Assembly: GCA_017303805.1 (NCBI GenBank)
Contig: JAFLBQ010000004.1
Location: forward strand, 62,001 to 126,000
DNA: 64,000 nucleotides
Origin: Cytophagales bacterium
Lineage (GTDB): Bacteria; Bacteroidota; Bacteroidia; Cytophagales; Cyclobacteriaceae
Reading direction: 5' to 3'
A model generated the notes under the pieces. That model was not told the origin of the DNA. It saw only the letters and a list, made by a program, of their open reading frames with translations, and ran no database searches. This document shows positions 57,380 through 64,000 of this stretch, one piece after another; the stretch's first letter is position 1; each line of letters starts with the position of its first letter. The translations under genes and the position numbers were made by a program.

Positions 57380-57407
57380 CAAAAAAGGCCGCCTGCGGGG
57401 CGACCTT
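57380..57407 (-). terminator. Terminator after ftsK-lolA
   Basis: On the minus strand AAGG-T-CGCC pairs with GGCG-G-CCTT across a 5-base loop (one internal mismatch), followed by TTTTTTGTTTTT. It begins 26 bp after the lolA stop and separates it from pyrF. Confidence 0.8.
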
Positions 57408-57433
57408 CCTGATTTACATTTTAATTAAATAAT

Positions 57434-58075
57434 CTATCTCAAATCAATTACCTCCACGCCCGGATATTTCTTTACATCAAATGTAAAGAATGCGTCTTCT
57501 ACTTTTACGTTGGGTGTAAACTTGGTAATGGTGTACTTGTACCGGTTGCCCGAGCGATCAAACATAGTCCAGCTCTGAATACTCTTGTCTTTCTTAGAGA
57601 TCATCATCTTAATTTTAAAGTACTGGGCATCGCGCTTTTCAGGTACCAGGTCAACTTCTTCGCATAAAATTCCGCCTTCTGTTTTATCGGCCAGGTAGAG
57701 GTACTTGAAACCTTTCTTATACATGTCAAAAATTTTGGTGGGGTTTACATCATCCGAAGATGGATCAAAATTATCGATGTTTACCTCTTTGGCAGCGGGC
57801 AGGTAAGTCCACACAGTGGTACCATTATTAATTACTTCCTGGTCGTCCAGCACGAGTCTGAATTTGTCGCCTTTAACGGTAATCTTTCCCTTAAATTCTT
57901 CTTTAACACCCTCGCTTTCGTTGGTAAGCCCCGAAGTAAGATTGGCTTCGAACGAGGCAATGGATTTGTATTTTTTACTCATCGCCTCCAGAATTTCCAG
58001 CGCTTTCGGATCGTACTGGGCATGGGCCGCCAAACCGGCAGAAATTAAAATAAGTACCAAAAAGACCTTTTTCAT
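57434..58075 (-). CDS. lolA: LolA-type periplasmic lipoprotein carrier
   Basis: A 213-residue protein from ATG 58075 with a signal peptide (1-18, ending GLAAHAQ). The half-barrel LolA fold shows YDPKALEILEAMSKKYKSI, ANLTSGLTNESEGVKEEFKG and TVWTYLPAAKEVNIDNFDPS. LolA carries lipoproteins across the periplasm to the outer membrane. The gene follows ftsK by 9 bp, an arrangement I recall from other Bacteroidota. No LolB is adjacent. A terminator follows. Confidence 0.9.
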   Translation of the reverse strand: MKKVFLVLILISAGLAAHAQYDPKALEILEAMSKKYKSIASFEANLTSGLTNESEGVKEEFKGKITVKGDKFRLVLDDQEVINNGTTVWTYLPAAKEVNIDNFDPSSDDVNPTKIFDMYKKGFKYLYLADKTEGGILCEEVDLVPEKRDAQYFKIKMMISKKDKSIQSWTMFDRSGNRYKYTITKFTPNVKVEDAFFTFDVKKYPGVEVIDLR

Positions 58076-58084
58076 TATCAAAAA

Positions 58085-60547
58085 TTAAGATTGCGAATGT
58101 TTTTCTTTCAAATCGTTCAATAATTGTTCCAAACTCATCGGGTCTTTAATTAAAACCTCGCGGGCTTTTGAACCTTCAAACGGGCCCACAATTTTAGCTG
58201 CTTCCAATTGATCTATCAAGCGACCGGCCCGGTTATAGCCCAGCTTTAGCTTGCGCTGAATCAGAGAAGTGCTGCCTTGCTGATGATTTACAATTACCCG
58301 GGCAGCCTCTTCAAACAGGGCATCGCGTTCTGAAAGATCTACCGCAGAAGCACCTCCATCGTCTTCGCCTTCAAACTCGGGCAGCATGTAAGCCGAATCG
58401 TACCCGCGTTGTGAGCCAATGAAATCGCAAATGCGTTCTATTTCGGGAGTATCTACAAAAGGGCTTTGCAGACGAACTATTTCCGAGCCTGTTGAAAGCA
58501 GCATATCGCCTTGGCCAATCAATTGATCGGCACCCCCCGTATCTAAAATAGTGCGCGAGTCAATCTTTGAGGTAACGCGGAAGGACAAGCGAGCCGGAAA
58601 GTTTGCTTTGATAACTCCGGTAATTACATTCACAGATGGCCGCTGGGTAGCTACCACCAGGTGGATGCCGATGGCTCGGGCCAATTGTGCCAGGCGGGCA
58701 ATGGGGGTTTCCACTTCTTTGCCGGCCGTCATCATCAAATCGGCCAACTCATCTATTACCAACACAATGTAGGGTAAAAACCGATGGCCCTCTTTGGGGT
58801 TTAGCTTACGCGCTACAAACTTTGCATTGTACTCTTTAATATTTTTTGCGCCCGCATCTTTTAGAATTTCATAGCGGTTCTCCATCTCAATACAAAGCGA
58901 GTTGAGGGTATAAACTACTTTTTTGGTATCGGTAATAATTGCCTCTTCGCTGTTGGGCAACTTAGCCAAATAGTGCCGCTCTATTTTGCTGAAGAGCGAC
59001 ATCTCTACTTTTTTAGGGTCGACCAACACAAACTTTAGCTGGCTGGGATGCCGCTTGTACAACAGGGAGGTAAGAATAACATTTAACCCAACCGATTTAC
59101 CCTGGCCGGTTGCACCGGCCACCAGAATGTGTGGCATCTTGGTAAGGTCGATAACCATCAACTCATTCGAAATAGTTTTGCCAATGGCAATGGGTAATTC
59201 CCGATCTGATTTTTGAAACCGTTCTGACCCCAGCACCGAGCGAATGCTCACCATCTCGCGGTTTTTATTGGGCACTTCAATACCTATTGTGCCCTTGCCG
59301 GGAATGGGTGCAATAATCCGAATTCCCAAAGCAGCCAGGCTTAAGGCAATATCATCTTCCAGGTTTTTAATGCGCGAAATTTTAATACCCGCATCGGGTA
59401 CTATTTCGTAAAGGGTAACGGTAGGCCCAATGGTGGCTTTAATGCTTTGAATACCAATTTTAAAATTGGTGAGCGTGGTTACAATGCGATCTTTGTTCTG
59501 GTTTAATTCTTCCTGAGTTACCTGCACTTTGCTGGGCTCGTATTCATTTAACAACTCCAGCGGTGGCAGTTTGTAATTGCTTAAATCCAATGTGGGATCG
59601 TAGGCGCCCTGGGCTTCTACCAATTGCTCGGCTAACGCTTCGGTATCGTCTTTCGTTTCTTCAACTGTAAAAAGCGGTTCGTCTGCTTCTTGCTTTGCAG
59701 GAGTTTTTGTTTCAACCTCCAACTTAACCTGGTTCACCGGCAAGGTTTCAAGCAACATTTCGGGTTCTTTGGTTAATAAAACCGGTTCCGGTATTTCATC
59801 TACTTCGGTTTGAACCGGCCAGTTGTCGCGCTCATCAGAATAAGTTGGTTGTAGTACCGGCTCTTCTGGCACCAATGCCTGGTTGCCCATAGGCTTTGGG
59901 TCTTTAACCTGAAAGGCATGAATGGCGGTAATGTTAAAAAAGTAGATGATGAATACGAACAGGGACAGCGCAAGAATCAAAAATGTGCCCCAACCAAATA
60001 ATCCTGTGGAGACTTTTGCCAATTCATACCCCAACCCACCGCTGATAAACCCTATTTCGGTAACACCCGAAATACTGTGCGTTACATACCCCAGCAGCAG
60101 GCTTAACCACAACCCGGCAAATGCAGCCAGTATAAATGCAGAAAAAACCGAAACCAGTTCGCGTTTAAAAACAAGTTTAAACCCGAGCAAAAATAACAGC
60201 GGTGGAATGAAAAAGGCAGAGATACCCAGCCACTGATAGATAAGAAAGTGTGCCGTTACGGCTCCGTAAAGACCTAACCAGTTGTCCACCTCGCGGCCCG
60301 ATTCGAGCAACGAAGTATCGAACAACGCCATAACCACGCTTTGATCGGCCTTGCCCGTAAACAAATACGAAACAAAGGCCACAAAAAGGTAAATGGAAGT
60401 AATGAGCAGAAAAAAGCCCGAGGCAAGAATGAAACGCGGATCTTTAAAAAAACCGAATGAGAAGCGGGATTTGGATTTTGCAGACTTGGACTTCTTTTCT
60501 TTTTCGGGTTTCTTAAAATTGTTGGATTTGTAGGTGTTTTCGGCCAT
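58085..60547 (-). CDS. ftsK: DNA translocase FtsK
   Basis: An 820-residue divisome protein that pumps chromosome ends through the septum. The basic N-terminus precedes four or five transmembrane helices (about 35-220). An acidic/Pro linker (about 225-340) and the RecA-like motor follow. Walker A is GATGQGKSVGLN (about 483), Walker B is YIVLVIDELADLMM, and VVATQRPSVNVITG is typical. The C-terminal winged-helix gamma domain (about 745-810, STSLIQRKLKLGYNRAGRLI) reads KOPS/dif-proximal DNA. The linker is short compared with Escherichia coli FtsK. Confidence 0.95.
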   Translation of the reverse strand: MAENTYKSNNFKKPEKEKKSKSAKSKSRFSFGFFKDPRFILASGFFLLITSIYLFVAFVSYLFTGKADQSVVMALFDTSLLESGREVDNWLGLYGAVTAHFLIYQWLGISAFFIPPLLFLLGFKLVFKRELVSVFSAFILAAFAGLWLSLLLGYVTHSISGVTEIGFISGGLGYELAKVSTGLFGWGTFLILALSLFVFIIYFFNITAIHAFQVKDPKPMGNQALVPEEPVLQPTYSDERDNWPVQTEVDEIPEPVLLTKEPEMLLETLPVNQVKLEVETKTPAKQEADEPLFTVEETKDDTEALAEQLVEAQGAYDPTLDLSNYKLPPLELLNEYEPSKVQVTQEELNQNKDRIVTTLTNFKIGIQSIKATIGPTVTLYEIVPDAGIKISRIKNLEDDIALSLAALGIRIIAPIPGKGTIGIEVPNKNREMVSIRSVLGSERFQKSDRELPIAIGKTISNELMVIDLTKMPHILVAGATGQGKSVGLNVILTSLLYKRHPSQLKFVLVDPKKVEMSLFSKIERHYLAKLPNSEEAIITDTKKVVYTLNSLCIEMENRYEILKDAGAKNIKEYNAKFVARKLNPKEGHRFLPYIVLVIDELADLMMTAGKEVETPIARLAQLARAIGIHLVVATQRPSVNVITGVIKANFPARLSFRVTSKIDSRTILDTGGADQLIGQGDMLLSTGSEIVRLQSPFVDTPEIERICDFIGSQRGYDSAYMLPEFEGEDDGGASAVDLSERDALFEEAARVIVNHQQGSTSLIQRKLKLGYNRAGRLIDQLEAAKIVGPFEGSKAREVLIKDPMSLEQLLNDLKEKHSQS

Positions 60548-60563
60548 TAGTTTAAAAAGTACT

Positions 60564-60571
60564 CAAAGCTA
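60564..60571 (-). promoter_or_regulatory. Candidate -7 element for ftsK
   Basis: TAGCTTTG on the minus strand matches TAnnTTTG exactly, 16 bp before the ftsK start codon. The -33 region shows TTTAC at a suitable distance. Confidence 0.45.
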
Positions 60572-60702
60572 AGAAAAATGAATAAAATGAGTAAACCCGG
60601 GCGCTATATGTACGCTCTGCACGATGAGAGATGACTAAAACCGGAAGCGCATGGCCAGGACATAAAAACTCACTACCTTACCTATTGCTGCAAGTTAAAT
60701 TC

Positions 60703-62700
60703 ATGCGTTACCTGCTTTACTTCCTGTTGTTGCCTGCTATCAATGCCACCGCCCAAACCCGGGTAATGGATAGTTTGCGGAACGTGATAAAGAAAAACAA
60801 GCGCGACACGGTTGAACTTCAGGCCCGCATTAATCTTATTTACGAATTACTGCGCAGAGACCCACCCCAGGCGCATCGGCTTTCTTTACAAACAGCAAAA
60901 ATGGCAGACTCCCTTCAGCATCCTCGTTTGCTGGCAGGAACCTACATCTATGTGGTAGAGTATTACCGCGATGCAGGGCAACTGGATAGCGGGTTATATT
61001 ACCTTAACAAAATTGAAGACCTGGCTAAACAAAACCCCGGTAATAAACGCATCAACTTTAATTTTCTGCGCGCTGCGGGGTTGTTTTATAAAGACATGGC
61101 CGAGTATAACAAAGCCTTGCCTTTTGTAAAGGCCAGCATAACCCTGTGGGATAAGGAAGACGAGACGCGGGCCGGTCAGTTTTTGAATTTAGGCAACCTG
61201 TATTTCTTAATGGGCGACTTTAAAAAGGCTGCCGAAAGTCACCTGCAAAGCTTGCGCTTATTTGAGAAATTAAAGAATAAGCGTGGGCAAGCTTATTGTA
61301 TGCAAAGCCTGGGCAATAACTACTTTCATCTGGGTCAACTTACTATCGCCAAGAAGTACTTGGAACAATCGATAGCGATGAAAGAGCAACTGGGTGATAA
61401 GCGAGGCGTGCTCATTTCTATTGTAAGCCTTGGCGATGTGTACAAAGACATGAATGCGTTTGAAAAAGCAGAGCAGACCTACGCGGCCGGACTTTCGGCA
61501 GCGCGAGAGCTAAAGCTGGCACGCGAAGAAGCCCGGGTTTTGAATCAATTCGGGCTACTGTACAGGCGCATGCAAGAGAACAAAAAAGCCCGCGCAAGTT
61601 TTGAACAAAGCATTACGATTTACAAACAAATTGGTGATAGTGTAACGGCTATTAAACCACAATCGGAATTATTTAATCTCGATCTGGCTGAGCAGGCGCA
61701 AAAGAAAACCGAAAGCGAAATGCTCTCGGGTTTAAACACGTTAATCCGAACAGGCGACCGCCAGCAAGAAGCCATTGAATACCATAGACTAAGTGAATAC
61801 TACGTTTCTCTTAAAGAATTTGAAAAAGCCTTGTATTATTTAAAGAAACACGATTCGCTACATGAAACCGTAAAGGGGAACGAGGTGGTTTTACAAATGA
61901 AAGAACTGGAAGAAAAATACAATACCGAAAAGAATGAACAGGAAATTGCACTGTTAAAGAAAGACCAGGAATTACAGACAGCCGAACTGGAGCGTGAGCG
62001 TGCCAATAAAATTCTTGTACTCATTGCTTTAATTTCGGTGGTGGTAATTGCTGTATTGCTGATTAACTGGTACCGCATTGGCAACCGGGCCCAACGCTTG
62101 CTGGAAATGGAGCGCATACGCAACTCCATTGCCCGCGATCTGCATGACGATATTGGCTCGACCCTGAGCAGCATTAACATCATCAGTCAGCTTGCGCTAA
62201 AGAATGCCAACGGAAGCACTTCGCATTTTCAACGCATAGCCCAACATAGCCATCGGCTGATGGAGAGTATGAGCGACATTGTGTGGTCGATTAACCCCGT
62301 TAACGATTCGCTGGAGCGTGTGGTGTCTAAAATGAAAGAGTTCGCAGCTGAAATTTTAGACCCGGCCAACATCAACTACACGTTTGAAGGTGAGGAGGCC
62401 CTGGAAAAGCTGAAGCTGGATGCCTCACAACGCAAAAATCTTTTTCTCATCTTTAAAGAAGCCGTAAACAATACCGCGAAATACAGCGGAGCCACGGCTG
62501 TTTCTATCCGATTTACGCACATGCTCAAAAAATTAACCGTGAGCATAGCCGATAACGGAAAAGGGTTTGATGTAGCCCTTGCCCCAAGTGGAAACGGCCT
62601 TAACAACATGAAAGCCCGGGCCAGTGGTTTAAGCGGGCAATTAGAAATAATAACCTCGGCAACCGGCACTACAGTGCAGGTGTCGTTGCCCATCACATGA
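60703..62700 (+). CDS. Sensor histidine kinase with exported TPR domain
   Basis: A 665-residue membrane kinase from ATG 60703, which begins a signal-like leader (MRYLLYFLLLPAINATAQ). Residues about 20-390 hold seven or more TPR units, expected in the periplasm (for example GQFLNLGNLYFLMGDFKKAA). A coiled coil and one transmembrane helix (about 445-466, ILVLIALISVVVIAVLL) follow. The HisKA_3-type H-box is RDLHDDIGSTLSSI, with the phospho-accepting His, and the ATPase domain has FKEAVNNTAKYSGA and DNGKGFDV. It pairs with the NarL-type regulator 42 bp downstream; the stimulus is unknown. Confidence 0.92.
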   Translation: MRYLLYFLLLPAINATAQTRVMDSLRNVIKKNKRDTVELQARINLIYELLRRDPPQAHRLSLQTAKMADSLQHPRLLAGTYIYVVEYYRDAGQLDSGLYYLNKIEDLAKQNPGNKRINFNFLRAAGLFYKDMAEYNKALPFVKASITLWDKEDETRAGQFLNLGNLYFLMGDFKKAAESHLQSLRLFEKLKNKRGQAYCMQSLGNNYFHLGQLTIAKKYLEQSIAMKEQLGDKRGVLISIVSLGDVYKDMNAFEKAEQTYAAGLSAARELKLAREEARVLNQFGLLYRRMQENKKARASFEQSITIYKQIGDSVTAIKPQSELFNLDLAEQAQKKTESEMLSGLNTLIRTGDRQQEAIEYHRLSEYYVSLKEFEKALYYLKKHDSLHETVKGNEVVLQMKELEEKYNTEKNEQEIALLKKDQELQTAELERERANKILVLIALISVVVIAVLLINWYRIGNRAQRLLEMERIRNSIARDLHDDIGSTLSSINIISQLALKNANGSTSHFQRIAQHSHRLMESMSDIVWSINPVNDSLERVVSKMKEFAAEILDPANINYTFEGEEALEKLKLDASQRKNLFLIFKEAVNNTAKYSGATAVSIRFTHMLKKLTVSIADNGKGFDVALAPSGNGLNNMKARASGLSGQLEIITSATGTTVQVSLPIT

Positions 62701-62742
62701 TTAGGGTAGTACAGCTATGCTGTCTTTCGGGCATCTTTGCGG

Positions 62743-63396
62743 ATGGAAATGGCTGGTAACAATAATGCAAACCAGATGAGCCAATCGGTACTTATTTATG
62801 AAGATAACGACTTGCTTCGCGAAAGTATAGCCACCATGATTGCCCAAAGTCATTTGCAGTTGGCGGGCGCCTATCCGAATGTGCTTACGGTAGATGCCGA
62901 TGTAAAAAAACTGGCTCCCGATTACATCTTAATGGACATTGATATGCCGGGCATGACGGGCATTGAAGCCGTTAGAAAAATCAGAAAACTGCAGTACACC
63001 ACTCCTATCATCATGCTTACCGTATTTGATGATAATAAAAATGTGCTGGATGCATTGCAGGCCGGGGCCTCCGGTTATATTCTAAAAAAACATCTCTCCA
63101 ACAAACTTTTTGAAGCCCTGGAAGAAGTGCAGCAAGGTGGCGCACCCATGAGTCCGAGCATTGCGCGGCTGGTCATTCAATCCATGCGGCACCCGCTTAC
63201 CGATTACCAGCTTACACCGCGCGAAAAAGAAATCCTGCGCTCGTTAAGCAAAGGCAACAGCTACAAATTAATTGCTGCCGATTTTGAAATCAGCATCGAT
63301 ACCGTGCGGGCGCACATAAAGAAGATTTATGAAAAACTGCAGGTACACTCGCAAACGGAAGCCGTAAGCAAGGCTTTAAATGAAAAGCTGGTATAA
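62743..63396 (+). CDS. NarL/LuxR-family response regulator
   Basis: A 217-residue DNA-binding regulator from ATG 62743 (ATG 62776 is an alternative). The receiver has LIYEDNDLLRES, the phosphorylation site in YILMDIDMPGMTG and Lys in SGYILKKHLS. The output domain is a LuxR-type helix-turn-helix (about 150-215, LTPREKEILRSLSKGNSYKL and DTVRAHIKKIYEKLQVHSQT). It is the partner of the kinase immediately upstream. Targets are unknown. Confidence 0.93.
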   Translation: MEMAGNNNANQMSQSVLIYEDNDLLRESIATMIAQSHLQLAGAYPNVLTVDADVKKLAPDYILMDIDMPGMTGIEAVRKIRKLQYTTPIIMLTVFDDNKNVLDALQAGASGYILKKHLSNKLFEALEEVQQGGAPMSPSIARLVIQSMRHPLTDYQLTPREKEILRSLSKGNSYKLIAADFEISIDTVRAHIKKIYEKLQVHSQTEAVSKALNEKLV

Positions 63397-63464
63397 CTTT
63401 CCTGCGCACCATCGGTAATAAAAAAAGAATTGCAGTAATTTTAGTTTTACTATAACCACTTCGT

Positions 63465-64000
63465 ATGATACCCACCCTTATAGCCATTGCCATCGCCCTG
63501 CTGCTGGCAATAATCGTTATTGTAATCTATAACAAAATAGCCAAAGCCAAGGTGCTAACCGAAGAAGGCTGGAGTGGCATTGGTACATTTTTACAACAGC
63601 GCGCCAATGTTATTCTTAACCTGGTTGAGGTGGTAAAAGGGTTTGCCGGCCACGAAAACAAAACCTTAACCGATGTGATCAAAGCCCGCAATGAATCGAT
63701 AAGCGCCTTGACACCCGAAGCACAGATTGCCGCTGCCCAACATTTAAGCACGGCCTTGTTAAATTTTAAAAGTTTAACAGAACATTACCCGGAGTTAAAA
63801 GCGAACGAAAATTTTCTGCGCCTGCAAAGCCAGGTGGACGAAATGGAGGAAAAGATTAACCAAAGCCGCAGGTATTACAACGGTACGGCCCGCGCCTATA
63901 ATCAACTACGGGTGGTATTTCCAAATATTTTGGTGGCCAATGCATTTGGGTTTAAACCCGTCCCTTTCTTTCAGGAAGATGAGAGCGCACGGATTGCACC
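63465..64000 (+). CDS. lemA: LemA-family protein, 5' part
   Basis: The first 178 residues of a LemA protein; the gene runs off the window. It starts at ATG 63465 with one N-terminal membrane helix (about 3-23). A three-to-four-helix bundle follows, with KVLTEEGWSGIGTFLQQRANV, LTEHYPELKANENFLRLQSQ, EEKINQSRRYYNGTARAYN and the FGFKPVPFF ending, all family landmarks. The protein is anchored in the inner membrane with its bundle probably outside. Function unclear; LemA genes often sit beside a YgcG-type TPM gene, which may follow. Confidence 0.92.
   Translation, partial: MIPTLIAIAIALLLAIIVIVIYNKIAKAKVLTEEGWSGIGTFLQQRANVILNLVEVVKGFAGHENKTLTDVIKARNESISALTPEAQIAAAQHLSTALLNFKSLTEHYPELKANENFLRLQSQVDEMEEKINQSRRYYNGTARAYNQLRVVFPNILVANAFGFKPVPFFQEDESARIA

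Noticed and set aside
1-64000. Mobile elements, CRISPR arrays, tRNA or rRNA genes
   Set aside because: No transposase, integrase, direct-repeat array or cloverleaf-like sequence was seen on reading.

Overview
The window is chromosomal DNA of a member of the Bacteroidota, most likely order Cytophagales. The evidence is the family content (STN-type TonB receptors, DUF4249, DUF3078, DUF2851, HmuY, SPOR-OmpA, TPR-type histidine kinase with a NarL-type regulator), the scarcity of Shine-Dalgarno sequences, and repeated TAnnTTTG -7 promoter elements. No rRNA, tRNA, CRISPR array, insertion sequence or prophage was seen. Coding density is high and no gap between genes exceeds 300 bp.

Layout. 1-3.4 kb: end of pheT, a small coiled-coil gene, zapA and rny. 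3.5-10.4 kb: a translationally coupled envelope operon (secreted protein, STN TonB-dependent receptor, DUF4249 lipoprotein, and a protein with a macroglobulin-like start and a plug-like end). 10.5-13.3 kb: MFS transporter, small GNAT, YheT-type hydrolase, secreted DsrE protein. 13.4-15.2 kb (minus): alpha/beta hydrolase and an overlapping VOC/Crp-like pair. 15.4-21.6 kb: DUF1080 protein, M1 peptidase, D-aminoacylase-like lipoprotein, Gfo/Idh/MocA oxidoreductase, methyltransferase. 21.7-30.5 kb (minus): a giant exported TPR-CHAT protein, a bestrophin-like membrane protein, SPOR-OmpA and a glycosyltransferase. 30.6-33.9 kb: M20 peptidase and dnaX. 34-44.4 kb: a heme island (HmuS, HmuV, HmuU, HmuT, HmuY, HmuR and a divergent AraC regulator). 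44.4-60.5 kb (almost all minus): HerA-like ATPase, GNAT, DUF3078, receiver protein, LysM lytic transglycosylase, M16 peptidase/O-methyltransferase, a five-gene pyrF cluster, and lolA/ftsK. 60.7-64 kb: TPR histidine kinase with its response regulator, and the start of lemA.

How the genes work together. The heme genes form a complete route: HmuY captures heme at the surface, HmuR imports it across the outer membrane, HmuT-HmuU-HmuV carry it across the inner membrane, and HmuS handles it in the cytosol. Both heme transcription units carry the same 17-bp dyad, TTTAGA-N5-TCTAAA: two copies before hmuT and one before hmuR. This points to a shared iron- or heme-responsive regulator.

The strongest observations are these. 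(1) dnaX is interrupted at a run of 11 A preceded by AGGAGG, and the tau tail continues in the -1 frame. This implies programmed frameshifting or transcriptional slippage, or else a homopolymer error. (2) The heme operators are shared. (3) An exported protein of about 1860 residues carries TPR arrays and an intact CHAT His/Cys pair, and a perfect 11-bp inverted repeat covers its candidate promoter. (4) Several -7 elements lie only a few bases before start codons, which suggests very short or absent leaders.
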